A stretch of 64,000 bases of DNA. It comes from Helianthus annuus (taxonomy: Eukaryota; Streptophyta; Magnoliopsida; Asterales; Asteraceae). The DNA lies in NCBI RefSeq assembly GCF_002127325.2, contig NC_035437.2:159261097-159325096 (forward strand), read 5' to 3'. The translations under genes and the position numbers were made by a program. This document shows, piece after piece, positions 22,185 to 33,035 of the stretch. The notes beneath the pieces are model-generated. The model had not been told where the DNA came from and did not search any database. It saw only the letters and a program-made list of their open reading frames with translations. Position 1 is the first letter of the stretch; each line of letters starts with the position of its first letter.

Positions 22185-22289
22185 GAAAACAGCATGCAAA
22201 TTTAATATCAATTTGTAACTAGCATCTTTTGGATAAAAATTACAATGAGTGAATAAAGAATTATCCATGGAAAACAGCATGCAAATTTG
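22174..22289. repeat. 29-bp direct repeat
   Basis: ATTATCCATGGAAAACAGCA plus nine more bases (22174-22202) recurs at 22261-22289, 87 bp away. The first copy overlaps the WD40-like fragment. Looks like a slippage or repair duplication. Confidence 0.7.
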
Positions 22290-23788
22290 CAAGGAACGCA
22301 ATGGAAAACAGGAACACGCGATGCAGTTTAAATGAATAATAAATTATTATAAAAATATTAATTGACGCATCAATTTATGAGTCTAAACACCTTTATTTAT
22401 TTGGAGAAATGACTTATCCTTTGGGAACGGACACATCAATTTACCAACGAACACATCGTTCCGTTATTTAGTTCAGTATTTCAATAACAGATGTACCGAT
22501 TCTATATGGCTTGATGATAAGAATAGGGGTTGAAAAATAACAGTCGTAACCCTTTATCCAAACATTGTGTCCTATTTTGTATGTATATATATATAATATA
22601 ATGAAAGGGTGTGAGTAAAATAATCTATAGGGTGTGACTTTTAAACAAATGGGACATAACTCAAGTTGCTAATTGTATAAGGGTATAATTTCAAAATAGG
22701 TTGAAGGTATTTTGGTCTTTTTTATAAGAAAATTTGGATAGAGTTAGTGAAGTGTACCTAAATTGATATAAAAACCAAACTACCTAATTAAGAAAGTTAA
22801 AAGAAATCTTTTGAATTAAAATAAATAATTTAAGCAAACTATAAAGACTAAAATAGTATTTAACTCTATTAATTAAGTAATAATAAATATGCATACATGA
22901 TGGTACCCTTTGGATGAATACACCCTTGGTAGTGTTTAAAAAAAAATAAACAAATAAATATTCAATTTACACGATTATTATTTGTGTTAGCTAGCAAAAT
23001 GCTACTCATGTTTGGGTTAGTGTGCTCGACATGATTTTTAATTTGTTTCATCTTCAAATTTGTATAAACTTTTTGAGTTTACCTGTTGCACTACTGCCTT
23101 TGGGTGGGCTCGGTGGGTGACGATCAAGGCTCAGTTTCTCTGAGGGCCCGGATTTTTTTAATTATATTATATTAAATATATATACACATAATTGTTAAAA
23201 ATTTAAATCTATTAACATGTTAGTGGAGGGTTTAAATGAGAAGAAATTTTTTGTAAGAATAAAAAAGAAGAAATTTCAACCAATAAGAATCCTTCATTTT
23301 AGTTCATTTAATTTTATATTTAATATTAGTGTAAATGTATATTGGTAAATTTAGATAAATCATTAATTGTTAGTCTTCCTTTTTAATAGCTAGTAAATTA
23401 AATTTGTAACTTATTTTCAAAAATTATATATTTTCAAAGAAGAAAAAAAAAATAATTTAAAGTGTAGGATAAATTACGAGTTGTGTAGGATGAATTACGA
23501 GTTGCGTAGGGTAAATTTCAATATGTCTAGGAGAATTTTTCAAAACATGTAGGATAAATTTTGATGTATTTAGGCAAAAATTTTAGTGTGGAGGATGATA
23601 GTATTTATGACTAATTAATTAATCAAAGATAATAATAAATGAGATGTGAGAAAAACTATTTAATGTTTTACAATTGTACCCTTTGTTCTTTTTCTTCTCA
23701 ATTTAATTTTGTTCTCAAATGAACATTCCCCTAACATGTTATTTATTTTAAATCTATTATACACTAAACCGCACAATTAGTTAAGTTA
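22290..23788. other. AT-rich intergenic DNA
   Basis: No coding sequence seen. It contains a copy (about 22690-22865) of the dispersed repeat also at 18060-18235, and a short GC-rich patch at about 23100-23155 without recognisable content. Confidence 0.5.
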
Positions 23789-24359
23789 TTAGGGTGTAAG
23801 GGGCACTCCCCTAAGAGGGGAGTCCCCTCTCTTACGCATAACCAATCCTCGTGTGCCACGTCAACTCCCCTCTTAAACTCCCCTAACACCCTAAATTGAT
23901 GGCGGCACTCCCCTCTTAGGTGACTTGGTTTTTTATTAAAAAAAAAAAAGGAAATTATATATATACATTAAACCCATTAAGTGTAACCACCTTCCAAATC
24001 GATATCCACCGTTAGATCTTGCTGAGATGAAATCTGAGCCGTTTAAACTCATTAAAATAACCGCTCTTGTGGCGGTTCCAAGAAGTTATGATTGGTTTTT
24101 GTATGTGGTGGTTACCTCCACCTTTTATTGCCCACTATCTCCACAACTTTAGTGGTTACCTTCTAAATTTCCAGTAGTCTATTTTGAGAAAAATAACCAT
24201 TTTTGTAATGATCTCAACCGTTCAAATTTGACAGTTATTTCTGAGATTAATCCTGACCATAATAAGTAAGTGGTTATTACTAAAATTTAGAGGTTATTTT
24301 TTATCAGTTTGCAAGTTTTGAGAGGTTATTAGAGGTTTCCATCCCACTTCCCACTCTTC

Positions 24360-27300
24360 TAGCGGTTCTCTTCAACCTCTCCCTCCACCCATTATAGATC
24401 CCCATCCCCTACGTCCCCCTTTCTCCTCCCTGACCTTGGATCTTCTTCCAAGCTTCCCATAACCCACTCTAGAAATTGACGATTCATCCCTGATCGGTCA
24501 TTGTCTCCTTCTCGTGATTTCAGGTACGGTTTTAAAACCAAATATAATTTGGAGCTTTGATTAAATAAAAGGGGTTTTGTTGTTTCTTGAAGCTTTCACG
24601 TTATTGTGCTTCTAGGGCTTTTCAAATCGAACCAAGTCGTTCTTAGTGCTGCTCAGCTCTGTCACATTTCTGATCTTCAATTCAATTCATCCAGTGCCAG
24701 AATTGTAAGTTTAACCTAATTTTCACTCATGTTGTATCGTTTTCATCCGAATGAGGATGTTCACCTCAAGAATATCAAGAATGAAGGAGCTCTTTGTGGT
24801 TCCGGCAACCGAGACGAGACCAAAACCGGCAGGGGACTTCGGGCAACCGTACAGTAAATAAACTGAGGTAACCCCTTTTGTTTTGTGGCATATAATGTTA
24901 GCCCTACTGGTTATGTAATCTCTTGCTCTTAAATTTTACATTTGAATGTGGTTTATTTAGTCAATTAGTTGCTATTATTTCACATATTATGTTTTTTTTT
25001 TGGAAGGTCATGAATCATGATTGGGAGTAGCAGAACAAGGTATTCATTCCTTCTAATGACCTCTTTTTTCTGTAAGGTATATATTTTTTATCACATTTCA
25101 TGTTACATTTTTGTTTTAAAATGGTAATCTTTGGTGATATATGCTGAAAATAATGGGATTATAATAGGTTTAAATCCTAGGTTTTGTACCTCATATTGAG
25201 AAGGCTCTCAATTTTAAAACTCTTCGATGGATGTATGCGTATTACTGCTTTGAGTACATGGCTACCATTGCTTATAAAGTAGAGGTCAAATAATTATAAG
25301 TTTCGCACCAGGTCAGTGCAGTTATCTTTTCTTTTTCTTTCTTTTACTTTTTACAAAATGGGTGGGTTGATATGTAACACTATTTCTTAATATTTGTTCA
25401 ATACATCATGCAGGTTCTTACTTCTTTGTAATTATTTGCGAAGGTTCATAAAGGTACTTACAATGGTGTGGATGTTGCTATTAAACTTATGAAAAAACCA
25501 AAGAATAAATTGTTAATTCAAAACTACTATTTTTCATATTCATAGTTTCTAATGGTCAATTTATATTGTTAATTAAAAGAAATAAGTTATTATAAATGAA
25601 GAGACATTCTAACATTCCTAATGTATATATGTTTTATCAATACTAATATTTTTTCCAACATCACAATAAGAGTTATACGCTTACAATGCTTTCTACAAGT
25701 ATATAATAAGAAAGAGGCTAAAGATACTATGTTATTGGTCAAATTGATCACTCTACTGAATTTGTATATTTTAATAATCATGCATCCTGTAGAGCTTGAA
25801 ATGATGAAAGAATGATTTTCAAAGATTTTGCTAGGTAAAGATATGTCAGGAACAGGCAAAGGAGCCTCACCAATGTTACTTTCTCTAATGCCATGAGCAC
25901 ACGTCCTATTTCAGGTCACGGTTGATTTGGTAATTTTCTACGTATCATTTTTTAAGTATGGTTAGTGATTAAACTATAGAGCTTACTTTCTAAACGTATT
26001 AACTTACATAAAATGAGTTTCTTCTGTTTGTGCCATTGTAAGCAGGTAGCTATTCCAGTTGAAAATCCTAGCCATTTAAGCTCACCGAAAATAACGGAAA
26101 AAGCAGTAGTTTTTGGAGGTTTGGGTGTCTCTCTCCTCCTTTGGTGTGGTTTCCTAATTTGTTGCTCACACGTTCTCCTGCCTTTCTCTCCTATAAGAGG
26201 GTTCCCCACTTGACCATAACTACAATTCAACTGCCCATTCCCCCCGCCTCCCGTTTTAGGGGTCTGGAGAGGTTCCATGGGGTTGACGATTGGGGTCTGG
26301 GAATGGATAAAAAATTAGGATGCAAAAGTTGAAGTCGGAGTCATCACCTCTCTTTACGGTGATAACCACCGTAGTCACCGAGACCAAGGTCTACCACTGA
26401 TATCTCTGTCGTTCTCAGGTATGTCTATCTGTTCTTTCCCATGGTCGTCCAGTCAAGTGTGTACGTTGTTTTAGAAGCTGCTTCTTTTCCCTTTCTACCA
26501 CATGTCTTTTCTTGCACCACACTTGAACTCAGGTCTAAAGCAATATACAAACACAGCTTCTTGGAAGAAAAGAAGAGAGAGAAGGTCCGCTTAATTGGTT
26601 TTGAACAAGCTTTCCGGTGATTGAACTCCGAATGATACTAAGGTTTGTGATTGATCTGCGGCGGATAAAGTGAGATTTTTGTTTGCTTTGAAATTCTTAC
26701 AGATCTGAATTACATGCTATTATTTGCAATTGAGAAACCCTAACTTTGACCTCTCTTTATATCTTCGCTTGATGAAAATGAAGCAGAGTGGCATTAGGGT
26801 TTCATGGTGAGTGATAGCAGCGATGTCTGCAAAGGTGGTTCATAGGTAGACAAGGTTAAGAAGAGTAACACTCAATAATGTTGAAATTTTAACACACTAA
26901 AACCTTTTTGTGTGATTTTGTAGGAAAAAAGTGGGATGATTTGGTTGTGGATCACTACAAGGAGAAGAATAAAGTAACCAAGAGAGAATCTAAATAGGTC
27001 ACGACCAAAAAGACTTACAACTCAGATGATGAAGAAGATAGGTCATGTTGCTTAATTTTCTAAATACATCAACAGTGTCACGAGAAGGCACGTATCTTGA
27101 TCCAAATTTTTTTTTTCAATTGCAATGATACAAGATGTTTTTTCATTGATATCACTCATAACATGTAAGCTAATGAGTTTAATTTTGTAGATGACTAAAC
27201 TATGTGATTTCCATGCCGTCTTCCTTACGATGTGCTGGAGGCTATGGGTAAACAAAAACGAGAAAGGTCTCTCAGAACAGGAACGTTTCGGTTGTCAACT

Positions 27301-27390
27301 TGGTGGAGGATATCAAAGATAATACTTTTTGGTTGATGAGGACTAGAGCCAAGAGAAAGCTTCTGACCTGGGACAATTAGAAACAATTTG
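24360..27390 (+). pseudogene. Exon-like debris inside the Helitron
   Basis: Several plus-strand stretches have coding-like composition separated by intron-like AT-rich DNA: a CT-rich leader (24360-24500), a segment near 24760-24860, the kinase piece at 25444, a segment after a TTTTGTAG acceptor (about 26924-26996) and a terminal piece near 27290-27378 ending LLTWDN then a stop. I do not recognise the source genes except the kinase. Serial capture by a Helitron would explain this. Confidence 0.4.
25444..25506 (+). pseudogene. Raf-like protein kinase exon fragment
   Basis: VHKGTYNGVDVAIKLMKKPK corresponds to the glycine-loop end and the VAIK lysine strand of plant Raf-like (MAPKKK-type) kinases. 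Only this one piece of the kinase fold is seen; the rest of the domain is absent, so it is non-functional debris. Confidence 0.55.
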
Positions 27391-28991
27391 TTTGTTTTTT
27401 GTGTTGCTTTCTGTTTTCATTTGTATGTGCTGCTCCTTGCTAAGGTTCAGCTTTTTGTTTGGCAATAAAGTTCCGTTTTGTTGGTAAAAAAAAAAACAAC
27501 TCAACTAGGTGATGAAGATGATGAATTCCATTAAGATATTGCTTTCTCATATGATATTGGTGAGATTTTATATGATGTTTTGTTTTCACCGATTTGTTGG
27601 AAGAGGATTTGTGGTTATGCATAACTTTCCAAACAAAGATCATTTATGTTTGATTAAATTATGCCTCATATATTGTTTATCTTTGAAGCTGGAAGCATAT
27701 TGTTTATCTATAAATGATGACAATCTTATCCTTGAAGGCTTGATAATGTTAAACTTAATTTGTTGTCTGATGATGTAATTATGGAACCCTTATGGCAAAC
27801 TTTGAACCTTAATATTATTACTCTTTTATCTCATGACGCGATTTGGCTCTTTTCTAAGATGGATCAAATAGGATAAAAGTGGCTCAAAGTGTTTTTTAGT
27901 GGGTTGATTTGGGTACTTATAAATGGGTCGACTTGGGTCATGTTAATCTTTTCAAATGTGTCAAATAAAAAGGTGTTCACTTAAGTAATGTTTGTTTTCT
28001 CAAACAGGTGGCACCTTATGTGAACTCATTTGATGAGTTAGCATATACAGGTAAATGTAAATAAAAACTTTTGTCATTACGACGCTAAAAAACCCGTCTC
28101 AGCGGACGGATACAATACTTTATACTTTTGTTCCTGCTCGCAAATGGAATACTACATCACATGGCACGTTTTTTTTGTTGAAGCTAGCCTAGAATTTGGA
28201 CTATGTTTGTTGTGTCCTTTATTATTATAGATAAGGGATCAAGGGCTTTTGGTAATTAAGGTGATTTTGATGGTTTTCAAAAAACCTGCTAGCCATAATT
28301 TGCTTGAAATTCATCCTTCACCTGGTAATTAGAAAAGCTCAAGAGGGCTTTTTTTAGATCACAATTTTCAAACAAACTGGTCTTATTTTTTAAAGGTACT
28401 TTAAGGAGTGTCGAATTTTTAATTTGTTCCAAAGAACCATGATTCACATTAGTTTTTATTACAAAAATGTTGGGGTTTCACACATATAGTTGATTTTGGT
28501 GTGAATGGTGAAATCTACATATCTTAAGAACAACTTTTAACATGGAACAATGTTAAGATCAACTATATGTGTGAAAGAAAGCACACTGATAGGGTTGAAT
28601 GGCATGCATAAAGCCATACAGGTTGATTTTTTTTATACGAACAGGTCTATATGAATTGACCCATACAGCAGGCCATGAGATGATACAGGTCGTATGAACC
28701 AGGAGGCATTTACAATACGGGTCAAATGAGTTTAACAAAATAAATAAAGGCATAAGGTAAACTTTTCATTAACTTTTAAGAAGTAAACTAGGAAACATAC
28801 GACAGACCCTGAGATGATCCTGTAATTAACTTTCAATGTTTCGGTATTAGTTTTATTTTCTATGGATTTGTGGTTATAAATTGTTGACGTTATTTTTCTT
28901 TTTACAAATTATAGAATGGTTTTTGTGTGTAAAATTGTTTAAATTTGTGTACACTTAATATTGATTAGCTTTGTTTACTACGTTGTTCAAC

Positions 28992-29023
28992 GTAACCCGT
29001 CCACCGGACGGGTATTAAACTAG
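28992..29023 (+). mobile_element. Helitron 3' terminus (copy A)
   Basis: Perfect hairpin ACCCGTCC-ACC-GGACGGGT, seven bases, then CTAG followed by T. Marks the right end of the Helitron nested in the MITE. Its 5' end lies left of 24360 but cannot be placed. Duplicated at about 41393-41424. Confidence 0.75.
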
Positions 29024-29173
29024 TTTTTCATTGGTCCTCTCCTCCCTCTCTCTTCGATGAATCCCCACCGATTTCCTCCCTCTCTCTACCTCACCGCCAT
29101 CAAGGCGGCACCTCCCCTAATCGGCAACAGGGGTCCCCGAAGAAAGTCCCCGCAGGTGCCCCCCACACCCTTA

Positions 29174-29496
29174 CTCTTTTTACTCACCAGTACCAATTAA
29201 TTAAGTTTAAACCAATATAAGAATGGACCAACAGAGACCCTTTTTTCTACTCGACTATATATGCCCAAATTTTTTGACGGCTTGTTTAATATCCTGCCAT
29301 TACAAGACGTCGAAATACTATTAAAACAAAATAGATTTTATTTTCCATTTATAGTGGTTGTGGTTTATAAAATTCGTTACAGTGCTTTAAATGTTATGGT
29401 TCTGGATCAACAATATCCACCTACCATAGTCGGTTAGTTATTGGTCGTTGTCAATTTAATAAAATAAACGAGTTTAAAGAAAACTTTTTATGTATA
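29174..29496. other. AT-rich spacer
   Basis: Between the MITE end and the next Helitron end; no gene seen. Confidence 0.5.
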
Positions 29497-29530
29497 CTAG
29501 GGGGAATACCCGTGCAATGCACGACATGCA
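29497..29530 (-). mobile_element. Helitron 3' terminus, minus strand (copy A)
   Basis: On the minus strand a CGTGC-ATT-GCACG hairpin, then GGTATTCCCCCTAG, then T. This is the 3' end of a second Helitron whose body lies to the right and carries the UNC-13 fragment. The same end in copy B is 41898-41931. Confidence 0.7.
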
Positions 29531-30732
29531 TAATAGTTATTGATTTTTTCTGAAACGACAGTGGGAAGGGTTGTAACTAACATAACAGTTATTGTCTTTA
29601 TTTTGCCTTTTGAGACCACGCTATAATTGTAACTAACATGTTAACAACTTATTTATATCAAACAAAGTAAAATCACGTAATAATTGTTGAGATATAATAA
29701 CCCAAAAGGCACCCATTGACTCAAGTGTTGTGACATTGCACCATAGCTTCCACATGGATTTTCATTTAGCAAGCAATGCATTTATCCATTCAAAGGATTT
29801 TGGGCACTCCATAACGAAAACCAGATATCAACTGGCCCACTGTACTTGCGAATTATGTTAGTACTTACCTGAGAAAACACAAAATTGCATTGACAGTTGA
29901 AAAGTCAAACATAAGAAAACACATGTTGCGGCCTCCCACAAAATGATCTCAAAAGAAATGTAGGTATCACGTTACTTAGCCAAAAGGGAAAAAAGGAAGC
30001 AAAATCTACATTAAAGCTGGATGAAATCATGAAGATATTCTAAACTTTTTAAAATTAAAGGCATCTGAAGTTAACGCCATTTTTGAAGAACAAAGACATA
30101 AAAAAAATGAAAAACAAAGATATACCAGCTCCCAGGCTTCAAGTTCTTGTTAAGTATCAAGCATGAACCTTCTGATAAAAGAAAAGAAGAGCAGTTCTTT
30201 CCACATTTTTAGTCTCGGTTTTCATAACGCACACACGTCACATATACGTAAGTCAAAGACCTATATAAAGAGGCATGCTAAAACTTTATCAAACCATGGA
30301 TCGTAATTTGTTCTGTCGGTATAACTCTTGTGCCAAAAAAAAAGGGAAAAGATGTCTTCCAAAATAAAAAAAACATGAAACGTAAATGGAAAAAACGCAG
30401 TAGCTCTCGCACGCCTCCTTGTCTTATTGGCTAACACATGGACCGAACTTTAGTTAACGCATGGCACTATCATCCCCAATCCCATCACCGGTCGACTGCC
30501 TGCAGTGAATTAACAAAAGTAAGACCGTTAAAAAGTGGTAGGTTTTGCATTTTTTATCTAATGTATGCAGCCTAGCTAGGAATAAAGTCAATTGAAACTG
30601 TTAAATGGACTTTGGTAGTTTCTTTGGAATAAAGGGGATTTAAATGTTAAATGGCATCTGAAATTTAATGAGTTACTGCTAACACTATAAAAGTGATATC
30701 TAAATGTGTATGTTTGTGTCCAAACGGTGTAC

Positions 30733-30795
30733 CTTTCACGTGGATCATCGTCAACGTTTTCTTCTGAATCCGAACCCGAATTTGTATAAGTAGTC
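30733..30795 (-). pseudogene. Captured exon, unknown gene (copy A)
   Basis: Minus-strand exon bounded by an acceptor (TTCCTTCGCAG) and a donor (AAG then GTACAC). In one frame it encodes TNSGSDSEENVDDDPRE, acidic and serine-rich. The source gene is not recognised. It lies downstream of the UNC-13 fragment in the same Helitron, so splicing could join them. Confidence 0.35.
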
Positions 30796-31002
30796 CTGCG
30801 AAGGAAAGAACGGGAACTTTTCTTGACAATTAAAAAAAGCTATAAGGTTGCTTAAAAAAGCTAGGTTTGTTGGTTCATGGCCCCGATTAGCCCAACATAT
30901 TTGTCTTTCATGGGGCCCTTCCTTTGAGGTCGTTTTAGACATTCATAACTAACTTATGTACATTTTAATGTAAAAAAAAAAGAAACAAAATCATAAATTA
31001 TA

Positions 31003-31180
31003 ATGCTGCACATACCTAACAAAACCTTTTGTAAATGTAATGCATATTGTGTGGTTTAAATATCATCAGTACGATTCTTATTGAAGTCAAAATCAATGAT
31101 AAACGGAGATATACCTTACGGTCGTTTCAACGTGCTTAACTGGTGTATCATGAATTATAATGCTGCACATACCTAAAGAC
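31003..31180 (-). repeat. 28-bp repeat including a splice donor (copy A)
   Basis: ATTATAATGCTGCACATACC and flanking bases occur at about 31003 and about 31153. On the minus strand both contain TAGGTATGTGCAGC, so the donor of the UNC-13 exon is duplicated 150 bp downstream. Confidence 0.6.
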
Positions 31181-31604
31181 ACAATACTTTGCATAGAATT
31201 AATGTTTACGTTATCAAATGTATCATGATACGCAAGAAGTCTTTGTTCAGCCCAACCCAATATCGAAGTCAACGTAGAACTCAATATTTTAGCGTATGTC
31301 GATCCTTTGTCGTTTTCACATCTTTCGCAACTTCTACCAACTGACAATCAGCAGCGTAAAGCAGATCATTATCCGTTTGTCCGGTTGCAACAAACCGATT
31401 AAACAAAAACCCATGAAAAACATATGTTATGAAGCATTTGATTAATTCCAAAAATACCCCACGTTTTCTTAATAAGTTCCATAACCTCATCTACTTCGTC
31501 GATAATTGATGACTCATCATTGGCATCAAAGCAAGTTTCTAGAAGGATCTCGTAAAGTCGGAGATTTAACGGGAACCCGTCTGCCCAATGGCATGAGTCG
31601 GTTG
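31172..31604 (-). pseudogene. UNC-13-like (DUF810) gene fragment, 3' part (copy A)
   Basis: The minus strand reads DSCHWADGFPLNLRLYE..., then NRFVATGQTDNDLLYAADCQ and ILSSTLTSILGWAEQRLLAY, ending QSIVSLG at a donor GTATGT. This matches the central part of plant UNC-13-like (Munc13-related) proteins, which act in exocytosis. There are at least two frameshifts (near 31410 and near 31300), so it is a pseudogene piece. The upstream part of this exon is found only after copy B (47934-48227), because the LTR element inserted within the exon. Confidence 0.8.
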
Positions 31605-32998
31605 TGTCACACCCCGAATTTATCAGAGCTGGCGTGACTGGACCGGTATCTTCATTGCACAGCGGAAGCAAAAAGCTAAGACTTCTAGAAAATGAACGTC
31701 GCTAAGTACTCGAATTCCCATGGGTTCTCCTATTCCAACCGTGGTTTGAAAATGCAACCTGAGAAAGAACATGCGAAAAAGTCAACATAAAGTTGAGCGA
31801 GTTCATAGTTTGTTTTGAAAAGATTTAAAATAAATCTTTTTGTTTACCGGTTTAAAATTTGTTGAGAAAATATAGAAAAGAAAAACATTTTCTCGGCATG
31901 ATATATGAAAGTTGTGAGTCTAGCCCACGAAAGTCTTTGTAAGTAGGACTAACGCGTCCTCTTATTTGTACATAAGTTGAGAGCGTTGTCAAAGTTTGTA
32001 AATACATGTATTATGAGTTTGCGTCAAATGTATATTACAAACATTTGAAAGTTTTAGTGTTGTAAGTTGGTATGAAAAGCGTCTATGAACATGTTGATCA
32101 TTAATGTTTCGCGAGGACATTAATATATGCGACGACATAGGAGGTACTCAACCCGCGTAGGCAATTTTTAGTGTCGAATAACCTCGACTGGGACACAACA
32201 GCACTCTAAGTGGTCACCCATGGACCGTGAGTGGGGCTCGCCCGTACCCATTAGATCTAACCTTTGTTCCTTGGTCCTCAAAAGGATTAATGGCACCTCA
32301 GTTACAGCCTATGCTCACATAATCTAAGAGTTCATTCCATAACTTAATCATACCTAAGTTTGACATGTATTTTCCCCCGAAAGTTGTAAACCGAAACGTT
32401 GAAAGAAAAAGGGGGACATGGTCTCACTGAGTTGTCTCGTTTTTCGTACGCAGGCTAACCCAGTCCCGTTGTTGTAACTAGGACATTCTCGTCACTAGTC
32501 ATGAAAATCATGCATGTTTTGTAGAACCGGTATGTTTAGTATAAATCGTTCGTAAACCATTCAAGTTCGTTGAAAATCATTTGCAACATGGTTTATAAAT
32601 ATGTGTTTTCGTTCATCGAAATATTGTTTGCTTTTGCAAAAACTTGCATGTCTTTCCACCCCCGAAAACATTTATAAAAATGTAAAACCGTAAAAAGTGG
32701 GGGTTATGAACTCACCTGGACTTCCATGTGCAATGTTAGCCTAGCGTGATTCCGTGATGTCATTCCAAAAATGTGAACTCGCTAGCGTGCAACTAAGGCA
32801 TTCCTAATCAAGGAATAATTATAAGTTTCTAAGAAAATAGCGTAGTTAAACTACGTGTCCGAGCTCTGCCGAGTCGTTAACTAAATGACTTTAAGGTAGT
32901 GTTAACTTGACTTAGAATAACCAATCTATGGTTATTTGATCCCGTTTATAATCGAGATAAAACTAAGTCTCGGAAATGACTTAGTTTTCGAGTGATTT

Positions 32999-33035
<37 letters not shown>

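Larger units (their letters stand above)
23792..29170. mobile_element. PIF/Harbinger-like MITE split by a Helitron
   Basis: Inverted ends GGGTGTRRGGGGCAC at both sides with a TTA target duplication (23789-23791 and 29171-29173), the signature of Tourist/Harbinger elements. The MITE itself seems to be only the outer parts (about 23792-23950 and 29024-29170); the middle is foreign, ending at a clear Helitron 3' terminus at 29023. Confidence 0.6.
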
